A stretch of DNA of 64,000 nt from Pseudomonadales bacterium (GTDB lineage: Bacteria > Pseudomonadota > Gammaproteobacteria > Pseudomonadales > Azotimanducaceae): assembly GCA_012103505.1 (NCBI GenBank), contig WLWP01000001.1, forward strand, positions 3,968,001 through 4,032,000. Reading direction: 5' to 3'. The translations under genes were made by a program, and so were the position numbers. This document shows, piece after piece, positions 23,839 to 33,027 of the stretch (position 1 is the stretch's first letter; every line of letters starts with the position of its first letter). Below the pieces are notes generated by a model. That model was given only the letters and a program-made list of their open reading frames with translations, did not search any database and was not told the origin of the DNA.

Positions 23839-25075
23839 TGGAGACGTTAAACCGATCTGTACCCAGCGGTACGATTCAAGGCGCTATGACGCTAAATTCG
23901 GCAATTTGGTCGAGGCTTTCGATCGGAATTTTACCGCGGCTGGCGAAATCGGTGCATCGCTTTGCGTCACGGTTGAAGGTGAGACGGTAGTGGATGTATG
24001 GGGTGGCAGTGCGAATGAAAAAGAGGCTAGGCCTTGGCTCGAAGACACGTTGGTCACAGTGTTTTCAAGCACCAAGGGTGCAACCGCGCTAGCGGCGCAT
24101 AGCTTGATTAGTAAGGGTGAGCTACAGCTGGAAGAATCTGTTAGTCACTATTGGCCCGAATTTGCGGCGAACGGTAAAGAAGCAGCGACGGTCCGGATGA
24201 TGCTCGACCACTCGGTTGGGATACCTTGTTTGCGCGACCCAGTTAAAGACGGAGGCGCACACGATTGGGAGTACATGGTTGAGCGATTGGGGCAAGAAGA
24301 ACCATTTTGGAAGCCAGGGACTCGGAACGGTTATCACATGATCAATTTTGGTTGGACCGTTGGAGAGCTTGTCAGGCGGGTTTCAGGCCAGTCTCTGGGG
24401 AGCTACTTTCGGGAAGCAATTGCTGATCCGACAGATGCTGAATTCTGGATCGGTTTGCCGGAGGAGCACGAGACGAAAGTAGCGCGCGTCGTACCTTATA
24501 AACCTAACAAGAGTGATCCAATTGGAGAATTTACCCAGGCCCTCATCAGTGATCGTCAGTCGATCCAAAATCTAGCCTTGTTCAACCAAGGCGGGTTTAA
24601 CCCCAACGACAGAGCGAGTCATGCTGCAGAAATTGGTGGCGCCGGTGGGGTTGGTAACGGCCGCGGCTTAGCTCGCATTTACGCGCCTTTTGCTTGTGGT
24701 GGGACGTTGGACGGCACCGAATTTGCGACTGCTTCAGCCGTGTCACGTATGTCCGAAACAGCTGTTGCGACCAACGAAGATGCGACGTTGCTCATTCCAA
24801 CTCGTTTTGGTCTCGGCTTTATGAAATCGATGGATAACCGTGTCCGTAAAGCAGTGGACAAAAGCAGCGCCATTCTCGGCTCGGCCGCGTTTGGCCATGT
24901 TGGTGCGGGGGGCAGTATTGGCTTCGCCGATCCTGAAGCACGCATGAGCTTTGGCTACACAATGAACCGTATGGGTTCGGGCATCTTGCTGAATGAGCGA
25001 GGCCAAGGGCTGGTAGACGCAGCGTATCTAGATCTTGGCTATGTCAGTAACGACTCAGGTGTCTGGCGCCGTTAG
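23825..25075 (+). CDS. Serine hydrolase, class C beta-lactamase/EstB family
   Basis: 416 residues. GTG start at 23825 overlaps the sulfatase end by 14 bp in another frame; this start gives the family-typical R-R-Y-D-A-K-F-x-x-L-V-E-A-F N-terminus. Catalytic S-S-T-K (S-x-x-K) follows V-T-V-F; the Tyr motif is G-Y-H-M-I-N-F-G and the late H-V-G-A-G-G segment replaces KTG. Members are esterases or transacylases on diverse esters. There is no signal peptide, so it is probably cytoplasmic. No strong ribosome site, so translational coupling to the sulfatase gene is likely. Confidence 0.85.
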   Translation: MSRNDGDVKPICTQRYDSRRYDAKFGNLVEAFDRNFTAAGEIGASLCVTVEGETVVDVWGGSANEKEARPWLEDTLVTVFSSTKGATALAAHSLISKGELQLEESVSHYWPEFAANGKEAATVRMMLDHSVGIPCLRDPVKDGGAHDWEYMVERLGQEEPFWKPGTRNGYHMINFGWTVGELVRRVSGQSLGSYFREAIADPTDAEFWIGLPEEHETKVARVVPYKPNKSDPIGEFTQALISDRQSIQNLALFNQGGFNPNDRASHAAEIGGAGGVGNGRGLARIYAPFACGGTLDGTEFATASAVSRMSETAVATNEDATLLIPTRFGLGFMKSMDNRVRKAVDKSSAILGSAAFGHVGAGGSIGFADPEARMSFGYTMNRMGSGILLNERGQGLVDAAYLDLGYVSNDSGVWRR

Positions 25076-25093
25076 ACGGACCTCTGGTGGGCA

Positions 25094-25116
25094 GTCCTAG
25101 GTTAGAGACCTAGGAC
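25094..25116. terminator. Hairpin at convergent gene junction
   Basis: Perfect 9-bp stem (GTCCTAGGT at 25094-25102, ACCTAGGAC at 25108-25116) with a 5-nt loop, between the serine hydrolase and acyl-CoA dehydrogenase ends. The stem contains the last codons and the stop of the latter gene. No T-run on either side, so it may stop or stabilise transcripts rather than act as a classical terminator. Confidence 0.5.
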
Positions 25117-26316
25117 CAGTTTGCTCATGATGTTGCGTTGTATCTCGTTGGAGCCTGCGTAGATACTCACCTTTCGAGTATTGAAATACTCTTGAGCGAC
25201 GCCGTTTGCCGCTTGCGGACCGACGGCTTGGTAGTTGTCGCCGATCGCAGGGGTGCTCTGGTCGAGTGGACTGACATAGTTGCCCGAGATCTCGATGGCG
25301 AGTTCCGTGACACCCTGTTGCAGCTCTGTACCGCGTGTCTTTAGCATCGAACTTTCTGGCCCGACATTCTGACCTGCAGACAGAGCGCTGAGAATTCTGA
25401 GCTCGGTATATTCCATCGCAAGAATCTGGACTTTGATGTCATTGAAACGTTTTTGAAAGTCCGCATTCTCCCAGTAGGAGGCATCACCGCTACCCGCTTC
25501 TGCTTTGGCGAAGCTTTCAAGATGGCCCATCGCGCCATTCAGCGATGGTGAATAAGCGTTACCGCGCTCAAACTCGAGCAAGTACTTCGCGCAAGTCCAA
25601 CCCTTGCCCTGTTCGCCCACAAGGTTACTTTTGGGAACTTTGACGTCGTTGAAATAGACCATATTGATTTCTTGGAATCCCTCTTGAGGTTCGTCCAAGG
25701 TAATAATTGGTTTCACTTCGATACCAGGTGTATTCATGTCCATCAGAATGAAACTGATACCAAGCTGGCGAATGTCTTCATTGCTAGTGCGCACCAGGCA
25801 AAACATCCAATCGGCATATTGCGCCATCGTCGTCCAGGTTTTCACACCATTGACGAGATAGTGGTCACCCATGTCCTCAGCCTTGGTGCTGAGCGAGGCT
25901 AAGTCTGAGCCAGAGCCAGGTTCTGAATAACCCTGACAAAACCATATGTCAGAATTTAGGATTTTGGGCAAAAATTCATCTTTCTGCTCTTGCGTACCAA
26001 ACTTCATGATCACAGGTGCGACCATCGTGATACCAAAGGGGATAACGTTCGGGGCGCCTACGCGGGCACGTTCCAAGTCAAAGATATAGCTCTGAGTGGG
26101 AGAGAAATCGGCGCCACCGTGTGCTTTTGGCCAGTTCGTTGCAGCCCAACCTTTTTCCGCAAGACGCTTCTGCCAGGCGACGAAGTCGTCTTTTGACAAG
26201 CTACCGCTGGCGCTCCGAGCTTGCTTGTCTCTTATTTCTTGCGGCCAAGCGTTCTCTAGCCAACTTCTAACTTCACTCTGAAATTCGCGATCGGCCTCTG
26301 TGAAACTAATGTCCAA
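25102..26316 (-). CDS. Acyl-CoA dehydrogenase
   Basis: 404 residues, full-length FAD flavoprotein. Signatures: G-Y-S-E-P-G-S-G-S-D-L-A-S-L (FAD/substrate), V-N-G-V-K-T-W-T and the C-terminal S-I-Y-A-G-S-N-E-I-Q-R-N. In the last motif the Glu that is catalytic base in medium-chain enzymes (I-Y-E-G) is Ala. The base is then probably the helix-G glutamate in Y-L-L-E-F-E-R-G, as in isovaleryl- and long-chain-type enzymes. Substrate unknown; related FadE proteins act in fatty acid, terpenoid and sterol side-chain oxidation. Confidence 0.9.
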   Translation of the reverse strand: MDISFTEADREFQSEVRSWLENAWPQEIRDKQARSASGSLSKDDFVAWQKRLAEKGWAATNWPKAHGGADFSPTQSYIFDLERARVGAPNVIPFGITMVAPVIMKFGTQEQKDEFLPKILNSDIWFCQGYSEPGSGSDLASLSTKAEDMGDHYLVNGVKTWTTMAQYADWMFCLVRTSNEDIRQLGISFILMDMNTPGIEVKPIITLDEPQEGFQEINMVYFNDVKVPKSNLVGEQGKGWTCAKYLLEFERGNAYSPSLNGAMGHLESFAKAEAGSGDASYWENADFQKRFNDIKVQILAMEYTELRILSALSAGQNVGPESSMLKTRGTELQQGVTELAIEISGNYVSPLDQSTPAIGDNYQAVGPQAANGVAQEYFNTRKVSIYAGSNEIQRNIMSKLVLGL

Positions 26317-26392
26317 ATCTTCGTCCTCTACGTCTTAGCCCGCTATTGTAAACACCATCGACCCTAATGTAAGGCGGTTTAACCGCGTGGCT

Positions 26393-27835
26393 CTAGGGAT
26401 AGTTTGGTGGTGCCTTAAAGCCGCCGAGTTCTTGTCCGATGAGACGGGCAAAGTCTATGCAAGTGTAGTCGTTGAATTCGGCGCTGACTGCTTGAAGTCC
26501 TATTGGTAGGCCAGCCTTGGAGGGGCCAGTTGGGAATACCGTGCTCGGCAGGTGTGCGACCGTTATTGTCCCTGACCAGACGATTTGTTGGAAATAGTCT
26601 TGTGCGACGTTGTCGACCATCAAGGATCGACCCATATATTCGCCGTGATCATGAGGAAACGCCTCAGTCGCCATTTGGGGGCAAATCAAAATGTCCCAAT
26701 CGTCGAAGAAAGCGTTCCAAGCTCTGCGGAGCAGAAAGCGTCGATTGTTGTAGGCAAGCCACTCACTGTGTTCTTGGACGACAAAACGGTTTGCCGTCGC
26801 GTTTATGGAGCCATCATCCGGTTCTGTCCGTTTTTGGCGCGCCAGTTCTTTCATCTCCTCGGTAAAGCCTTCTGCCATAACACCCCAGAGCAGGCTGGAG
26901 TAGATTTCGTAACTCTCATCCAAATCGATATCTGGGCGAGCGTCTGCAGAAACCGTTGCACCAAGTCCTTCAAGTAATTTGCCGACCAATTCCACGCGCT
27001 CGGCCATTTCGGCTGAAACGGGTGCCATTTCCAACGTGGGAATGATCGCGACACGATAGTCGGCAAGCGACGTCTTGGTTGGTTTTGGTAGATGAAGTTG
27101 CCATCCTCTTCGATCTGGCTGTGCAGTACCGGCGACGATCTCCATCGACACCCGCAAATCTTCTGCTGAGCGAGCCATTGGTCCAACGACCGCAATGTCA
27201 GCCGGTGCAACGCTACCAGGTAGCGCATGACCCTCGTCAGGAACAACGCCCCATGTTGGCTTGTGACCATAGATACCACAGAAGTGCGCGGGGTTACGGA
27301 TGGAGCCACCGATATCTGAACCTGCCTCGAGTCCTGTCAGTCCGGCGGCAAGTGCGGCGGAAGAACCTCCTGACGAACCGCCAGGTGTTCTGGTCAAATC
27401 CCACGGATTATTAGTCTGGCCATAAATGTCGTTGAAGCTTTGAAAGTCGCCAAGATTCAGTGGCACGTTGGTTTTACCGAAAAACACCGCGCCAGCATTT
27501 TTGAGACGACGGACGCTGTCTGCATCGGTCGTTGCGATGTTGTCTTTGAACTCCGGAATACCCCATGTCGTAGGCAGGCCTTCGATGTCATAAGCCTCTT
27601 TAATGGTCATTGGTAGACCGTGTAACGGTCCTAAATCGTCACCGCGAGCGAGGGCTTCGTCAGCCGCTTTGGCGCTAGCGCGTCCACGTTCGAAATCGTG
27701 GACCACCACCGCGTTAATCTGGTCGTCGTATTCTTCGATACGAGATATATATAGATCAGTCAGCTCGAGAGAACTGACGTCCTTGGCTTTGATGGCAGCG
27801 GCGAGTTCAGTGGCAGAAGAGTATGCATCGACCAT
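26393..27835 (-). CDS. Amidase, amidase-signature family
   Basis: 480 residues. The Ser-cisSer-Lys triad is visible as Lys79 (M-T-I-K-E-A-Y), Ser154 in G-G-S-S-G-G-S and Ser178 in G-S-D-I-G-G-S-I-R. Typical length for the family; hydrolyses amide bonds of a soluble substrate not defined by sequence. ATG at 27835 with GGAG upstream. It follows the acyl-CoA dehydrogenase region on the same strand (76 bp gap), so the two may be co-regulated. Confidence 0.9.
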   Translation of the reverse strand: MVDAYSSATELAAAIKAKDVSSLELTDLYISRIEEYDDQINAVVVHDFERGRASAKAADEALARGDDLGPLHGLPMTIKEAYDIEGLPTTWGIPEFKDNIATTDADSVRRLKNAGAVFFGKTNVPLNLGDFQSFNDIYGQTNNPWDLTRTPGGSSGGSSAALAAGLTGLEAGSDIGGSIRNPAHFCGIYGHKPTWGVVPDEGHALPGSVAPADIAVVGPMARSAEDLRVSMEIVAGTAQPDRRGWQLHLPKPTKTSLADYRVAIIPTLEMAPVSAEMAERVELVGKLLEGLGATVSADARPDIDLDESYEIYSSLLWGVMAEGFTEEMKELARQKRTEPDDGSINATANRFVVQEHSEWLAYNNRRFLLRRAWNAFFDDWDILICPQMATEAFPHDHGEYMGRSLMVDNVAQDYFQQIVWSGTITVAHLPSTVFPTGPSKAGLPIGLQAVSAEFNDYTCIDFARLIGQELGGFKAPPNYP

Positions 27836-27962
27836 GGTGTATCTCCGATGTTTGATTCACGAGTGTACCAGCCCTTGTGTGCTTGAACAGAAGACAGCTT
27901 AAAGCTAGGGTCGCGTCTTTCGCCCGCCGTTGGGTGCCGATACCCTAAAAGTTTCCGGAACT

Positions 27963-28625
27963 ATGTCTATGCACGTCTCGTTTGACTTTGACTACACCTT
28001 GGCAGAATCCTCAGAGGGAACTGTTGTTTGCGCCCTGTATGCGCTCGGTGAAATGGGCTACGCCTTGCCGACGTCAGATGCGATACGTCGCACAATAGGG
28101 TTTAGCCTGGAGAAAACTTTCCGCATCCTGACGGATGACACAAATGAAGATGCTGCTGCACGTTTCAAGAAACTATTCTTTGCACATGCTGATGACGTCA
28201 TGCTCGGGCATATCCACCTCTACCCAGAAGTACCAGAGCTTCTCAGACGCTTAAAAGAAGAGAAGCACTACGTCTCGATCGTATCGACCAAACTCAAGTA
28301 CAGGATTGAGGCTGCGTTACAGCGCGATCAGTTGTTTGATCTTGTTGATGACATTGTTGGCGGTGGTTGCGTTGTAAACAACAAGCCGCATCCAGAGCCG
28401 TTGTTGTTGGCTTGTCAAAGGTCTAACGTGCCAGCAACCCAAACGGTCTATGTGGGAGACTCTGTCTCCGATGGAGAGTGCGCACAGCGGGCCGATGTTA
28501 CTTTTGTCGCTGTTTTAACAGGCACGACGACGGCTGAAGAGCTACAGGAGTATGACCCCACGATCATCCTTAGCAACGTTGGTGATTTGCGACCGACGAG
28601 TCTTCTCAATCGGACTGCTAACTAA
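27963..28625 (+). CDS. HAD-superfamily phosphatase (phosphoglycolate phosphatase-like)
   Basis: 220 residues from the ATG at 27963, two codons before an alternative ATG. Motif I S-F-D-F-D-Y-T-L-A (D-x-D-x-T), motif II region S-I-V-S-T-K, and motif III/IV K-P-H-P-E-P then Y-V-G-D-S-V-S-D-G are all present, so the enzyme should be active. Helical cap of type C1. Substrate unknown. Converges with pepF with an 8-bp overlap. Confidence 0.85.
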   Translation: MSMHVSFDFDYTLAESSEGTVVCALYALGEMGYALPTSDAIRRTIGFSLEKTFRILTDDTNEDAAARFKKLFFAHADDVMLGHIHLYPEVPELLRRLKEEKHYVSIVSTKLKYRIEAALQRDQLFDLVDDIVGGGCVVNNKPHPEPLLLACQRSNVPATQTVYVGDSVSDGECAQRADVTFVAVLTGTTTAEELQEYDPTIILSNVGDLRPTSLLNRTAN

Positions 28626-30438
28626 TTCGTTCTGTTATCGCCTCGGCTTCATCGAGCCAAGAAGTGATAGATGAATTTATTCCTTGGCGCCAAAAGTCAG
28701 GATCACGGGGATCCAATCCAAAAGGTGCCATTAGCTCCACAGCATTCTTGCTGCCGCCTGCGCGCAAGAGGTCAAGATACATAGACTCAAAGTCTGGACC
28801 GAATTCACTCCGTCTAGCAAACAGCGACTGGGTGAAGAGCTCTCCGAAGGCATAAGCGTATACATAGAACGGTCGTAGGAAGTGCGTGACGTAAGACCAC
28901 AAATTCTCAACGTTATCGTACGTAAATAACTCTCCAGGTTTGCCGTAAAAGTCTTCAGTGACACTCATCCAGGCGGCATTGAAATCATCGACCATCAGTT
29001 TACCGCTCCGGCGCTGTTGATGAACGGCGCGCTCAAAGTTTGAGAAAGAAATTTGGCGAACGACGGTGTTGACGTGATCTGCCGACTTCTCCATCAGGAG
29101 TGCGAGTTTTTGTTTTTCATCCGTTGTGCGGGAAAGAACGTATTGGAACGTTGTCATTTCACCGAAGATCGATGCTGTTTCGGCATACGCCATAGGCGCT
29201 CGAAACATGAGGGCACCTTGCGTATCAGCTGCCAACATGCCGTGGGCACCGTGCCCGACTTCGTGGGCCATGGTCATGACATCGCGCGCTGAACCCATAT
29301 AGTTCAGAAAGTTGTATGCGCGTGATTCACCATTCGGTAGAAGCACGGAGTAGTTAAAAGCGCCACCCCCTTTCCCTTCGTAAGGTGGCGCGTCAATCCA
29401 CTGTCTATCTAGCATCTTCGCGACTAGGTCGCGCAAGGTTGGGCTGAATGAACCGTAGGCTTCCAGAACCGTCTCGACACAATCTTGCCAAGGCACAGTG
29501 TCCTTGTTGGAGAAAGGCAAAGGCGCGTTGCGGTCCGACCACGCAAGCGGCGTTTTGTCGAGGTGTTTGGATAAGAGCCGGTAGTAGCGCTGGCTTTGTA
29601 CTGAACCAACTTCAGCTACAGCGGCGTGCAGAGCCTCAACGGTATCATCATCAACTTGGTTGGAGATGTTGCGGGCGGACATGGGGTTACCGTAACCACG
29701 CTCTCGATCCTCCACTGACTTGGCACCCAAGACGACGTTCAGCGTGCGAGCCATCAACTTATCGAAACCTTGCTCCTTGAGCCCTTTGCTGAAAGAACCG
29801 AGCGCACTAGCTCGGCGCTCTGGATCGGAGTCGTTGTTGGCGATGTGCAGAATCTCAGGCAGAGTCTGGGCGTTGTCATCGAAGTCGAAACGAAGCTCTG
29901 CTTCACGTTCATCGATGTAATCTGACCATTCGGATGCGCCGAAAGGTGAGCGCAGCTGCAGGGCTCGCTCTACGTTCTCTTCGAGCAAGAACGCTCTATT
30001 GGCTCGGATGAGATCCAACATCGGTTTGTGAGTTGCAACCTGTTTGTCGTTGTTGATGAGGTCTGCGTAGATCCCATCATCCATTTCTGCGACTTCGTGT
30101 TCGAAAAAGGTCAGATAGTTCGCGCTCGCCTCCGCGAAAGCTTCCTGCACTTGAGCCAGGCGCTGTTGTATACGCTGATTGGTCGCGTCCGTGCTACGTC
30201 TCAGAAAAAGGTACACCATCAGTTGGTCGGCGGCGCTAGTAATGCGAGCTTGATGCTCCAAGGCATGCCCAAGTGTCTGCGCAAGTTTACCCGCGTGTGC
30301 ATTGTGGAACGCTTCAAGCTCAGCGAGCAAGGCAGCTAAGTCCTGATCGAGTTTTGGATCTTCAAGATCTGTGTAGAGGTCTGTTAGATCCCATCGCACG
30401 GTCTCGAGGGATTCATCGATGTCAGCTTTTTGATTCAC
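28618..30438 (-). CDS. pepF: Oligoendopeptidase F, M3 metallopeptidase
   Basis: 606 residues, the usual M3B length. The zinc site is M-A-H-E-V-G-H-G-A-H-G (H-E-x-x-H) with the downstream glutamate region E-T-A-S-I-F-G-E-M. The N-terminal half is helical and the usual oligoendopeptidase F N-terminal domain. Cytosolic enzyme that degrades short peptides. GTG start with a weak AAGTGA site. Head region faces the crotonase gene on the same strand. Confidence 0.9.
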   Translation of the reverse strand: MNQKADIDESLETVRWDLTDLYTDLEDPKLDQDLAALLAELEAFHNAHAGKLAQTLGHALEHQARITSAADQLMVYLFLRRSTDATNQRIQQRLAQVQEAFAEASANYLTFFEHEVAEMDDGIYADLINNDKQVATHKPMLDLIRANRAFLLEENVERALQLRSPFGASEWSDYIDEREAELRFDFDDNAQTLPEILHIANNDSDPERRASALGSFSKGLKEQGFDKLMARTLNVVLGAKSVEDRERGYGNPMSARNISNQVDDDTVEALHAAVAEVGSVQSQRYYRLLSKHLDKTPLAWSDRNAPLPFSNKDTVPWQDCVETVLEAYGSFSPTLRDLVAKMLDRQWIDAPPYEGKGGGAFNYSVLLPNGESRAYNFLNYMGSARDVMTMAHEVGHGAHGMLAADTQGALMFRAPMAYAETASIFGEMTTFQYVLSRTTDEKQKLALLMEKSADHVNTVVRQISFSNFERAVHQQRRSGKLMVDDFNAAWMSVTEDFYGKPGELFTYDNVENLWSYVTHFLRPFYVYAYAFGELFTQSLFARRSEFGPDFESMYLDLLRAGGSKNAVELMAPFGLDPRDPDFWRQGINSSITSWLDEAEAITERIS

Positions 30439-30513
30439 TTATCACTTCAACGTCTGATTACACGAATGGTCATTATAGACTTAAGCGTTGGTCTTTTTGT
30501 CGTGGCGCTCTCG

Positions 30514-31176
30514 CTACGCAAGACTAGCTTTAATCTTGGCAATACCGTCAGCTCTACTATCCCGCTTATTTTTTGCATAGGCCTCTGTGGGTAGCTGTCC
30601 TAACTGGTTCGCGAGGGCGATGGTATGAGTGAGCACGTTATCTGCTGCGACTGCTTCGTCTAAGAAACCGGCGTCAACTGCACCTTCGGGATCGTACAAA
30701 GTTGACTGTACGATTGCTGCTGTTAAATGGCGCTTGGATAGCCGCGCGGAAGCCAGTTCATGACCGAACACGGGCAGGCTCATGCCGATCGCGGTTTCGT
30801 TGAGCCCAATTTTGAAATCACCAAGACTGCCAACTCGTGTGTCACAAGCAAGCAACATGAAGGCACCTGCAGCGATAGCGTGTCCTGTGCAAGCTGCCAA
30901 CAAAGGTTGCGGGTGGCTATACATCGCGAGTAACATTTCAGCACCGCGATTTACCAACTTAGTTGCGTTGTCAGGGCCTTTCTTAATCTCATCCAGATCG
31001 AAGCCAGCTGAGAACAACCCAGATCGACCTGCCACAACGACGGCCTCCGCATCTTCTGTGGCTTGGCTTAAACCTGCCATAACTTGATCGATAAGGGCGT
31101 GGCCGACGACGTTGGCTTTGCTGTCGTCAAGTTTGATGAGAGCAACCCCATCTTTGATTTCTAGGCTCAAGTTCAT
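30514..31176 (-). CDS. Crotonase-fold enoyl-CoA isomerase/hydratase-like protein
   Basis: 220 residues, shorter than classical hydratases (about 260). The oxyanion-hole segments S-A-G-F-D-L and A-I-A-A-G-A-F-M are present. The first catalytic Glu of enoyl-CoA hydratase is replaced (Phe106, in G-A-F-M-L-L-A-C-D), while the second is kept (Glu127 in G-L-N-E). This is the pattern of delta3,delta2-enoyl-CoA isomerases rather than hydratases. ATG with GGAG. Divergent from an acyl-CoA synthetase gene; a shared CoA-thioester pathway is likely but unspecified. Confidence 0.8.
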   Translation of the reverse strand: MNLSLEIKDGVALIKLDDSKANVVGHALIDQVMAGLSQATEDAEAVVVAGRSGLFSAGFDLDEIKKGPDNATKLVNRGAEMLLAMYSHPQPLLAACTGHAIAAGAFMLLACDTRVGSLGDFKIGLNETAIGMSLPVFGHELASARLSKRHLTAAIVQSTLYDPEGAVDAGFLDEAVAADNVLTHTIALANQLGQLPTEAYAKNKRDSRADGIAKIKASLA

Positions 31177-31271
31177 TCTCCAGGTGTAGATCGGACAGGG
31201 ATTCTGCCATTCCGCTGACGCTTTGTAATTACCACGCGCTCTTGTAGAGTTCGCCTCTCGTTTTGGAGGGT

Positions 31272-32963
31272 ATGACGTTGTACAAAGAGTATTTCAGCAT
31301 TTGGGATGAATTGACCGCTCCTGGTGCGGATTTTGAAGTCGACACGATTGAAGTGCGGGGCAATCCTTGCCGCGTATACACCAATGCCCCAGGTTCGTTG
31401 CGAGACCTGTGGCTTAGCTCAACCCAGTTCGCTGAGCGCGAATATCTGGTTTACAACGAGGAACGCCTGACCTACGGCGAAGCGCATCAGCAGGTCGCTA
31501 ACCTCGCACAGAACCTCGCTGATCGAGGTATCGGTTCTGGTGACTATGTCGCCGTCGCGATGCGGAATTACCCTGAGTACATGCTCGCCTACTGGGCGAT
31601 TCTAAGTACTGGTGCCGCTGTCGTTGGCATGAATGCATGGTGGACGACGCCTGAAATGAGTTATGCGCTGAAGGATTCCGCGCCGAAGGCGGTCATTCTC
31701 GACCAAGAGAGATACGATCGAATCGATCCAGCAGAGCGGAACGATTTGCTCATCATTGGCGTTCGCTTCGAATCCGAAGCTAATGACGTGGTCAGATGGC
31801 AGGATTGTGTGACTGGTGATGCCAAGCCCCTCTCGATAGAAATTGATCCGGATAGCGATGCGTGCATTTTCTATACCTCCGGTACTACTGGTAGGCCTAA
31901 GGGTGCACAGCTCACGCATAGAGGTTGCGTATCCAATGTCTGGTCTCTGATCTTTGCGGGTTCAATCTTGCGTGTTTTAGGGATTCGAAATGGTGTGGTA
32001 GACCCTGATGTTGAACCACCTGTTTCTGCAGCGCTCGTCACAACTCCTTTGTTTCACGTCACTGCCAACAATTGTGTGGCGCAAGGCACAACGCTTGGCG
32101 GCGGCAAGCTTGTTCATATGTATAAGTGGGATGCCGGACAAGCGCTGGGTCTGATCGAAGCTGAACGTATCACCGCCTTGACCGGTGTACCTGTTATGGC
32201 GCGTGAAGTGATCGCGCATCCAAAGTTTGGATCAACTGATACGTCCAGCTTGCAGAGCCTTGGCGGCGGTGGGGCGCAACTGCCACCCGACTTAGTCGGC
32301 AAGATTGATCAATCCGTTGCGACGGCTAAACCCAACACGGGTTATGGCATGACTGAGACTTGTGGAATCATCACGTCCATCGCTGGGGATTTTTTCGTTG
32401 ACCGCCCCGAGAGTTGTGGTCCAGCGATGCCGTGCTACGAAACCAAGATTGTTGATGCTGAAGGTAACGAAGTCGCCGATGGCGAGAACGGTGAACTGCT
32501 CGTTCGTGGCGCACAGGTCATTCGTGGCTATCTAAATCGAGAAGATGCGACGGCTGAGTCGATCCATGAAGGATGGCTCCGCACCGGCGATGTCGCTCGC
32601 AAAGATGCTGATGGATTCCTCTACATCGTCGATCGAATCAAAGACATGGTGCTGCGTGGTGGTGAGAACATCTACTGTGCTGAGGTCGAAAGCGCACTTT
32701 ATGAACATTCAAGCGTTGCAGAATGTTCAGTTTTTGGTGTACCCGATGATCGCTTGGGAGAGGAAGTAGGCGTTGCGATCTACTTTGGTGACAAGGAAAA
32801 CGTGAGCGCAGACGATATACGCGATCATTGCCGTGCACTCATATCTGCGCCCAAGATCCCTCGTTACATTTGGATTCAAACAGACCCGCTGCCTAGGAAC
32901 GCATCGGGCAAGTTCCTCAAACGAGAACTGCGTGAGACCTTGGATACGGAGCTCGCGATCTAG
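31272..32963 (+). CDS. Acyl-CoA synthetase (AMP-forming)
   Basis: About 563 residues of the ANL superfamily. Motifs: P-loop-like Y-T-S-G-T-T-G-R-P-K-G, Y-G-M-T-E-T-C-G, hinge D-R-I-K-D-M-V-L-R-G-G-E-N-I-Y, and the catalytic lysine in P-R-N-A-S-G-K-F-L-K-R. Activates a carboxylic acid as acyl-CoA. Start choice is unusual: GGAGGG (31265-31270) lies only 1 bp before the ATG at 31272 but an ideal 7 bp before an in-frame TTG at 31278, so the TTG may be the real start. The amidohydrolase gene follows 64 bp downstream. Confidence 0.9.
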   Translation: MTLYKEYFSIWDELTAPGADFEVDTIEVRGNPCRVYTNAPGSLRDLWLSSTQFAEREYLVYNEERLTYGEAHQQVANLAQNLADRGIGSGDYVAVAMRNYPEYMLAYWAILSTGAAVVGMNAWWTTPEMSYALKDSAPKAVILDQERYDRIDPAERNDLLIIGVRFESEANDVVRWQDCVTGDAKPLSIEIDPDSDACIFYTSGTTGRPKGAQLTHRGCVSNVWSLIFAGSILRVLGIRNGVVDPDVEPPVSAALVTTPLFHVTANNCVAQGTTLGGGKLVHMYKWDAGQALGLIEAERITALTGVPVMAREVIAHPKFGSTDTSSLQSLGGGGAQLPPDLVGKIDQSVATAKPNTGYGMTETCGIITSIAGDFFVDRPESCGPAMPCYETKIVDAEGNEVADGENGELLVRGAQVIRGYLNREDATAESIHEGWLRTGDVARKDADGFLYIVDRIKDMVLRGGENIYCAEVESALYEHSSVAECSVFGVPDDRLGEEVGVAIYFGDKENVSADDIRDHCRALISAPKIPRYIWIQTDPLPRNASGKFLKRELRETLDTELAI

Positions 32964-33027
32964 ACTTGCGCAACATCGCAGCCCTTGTGCTTATAATGCC
33001 GATCGAAGTCAGATTGGAGGGTGAGCG

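Noticed and set aside
30514..32963. Possible feruloyl-CoA synthetase and hydratase/lyase pair
   Set aside because: The crotonase is too short and lacks the first catalytic Glu, and the two genes are divergent rather than in one operon.
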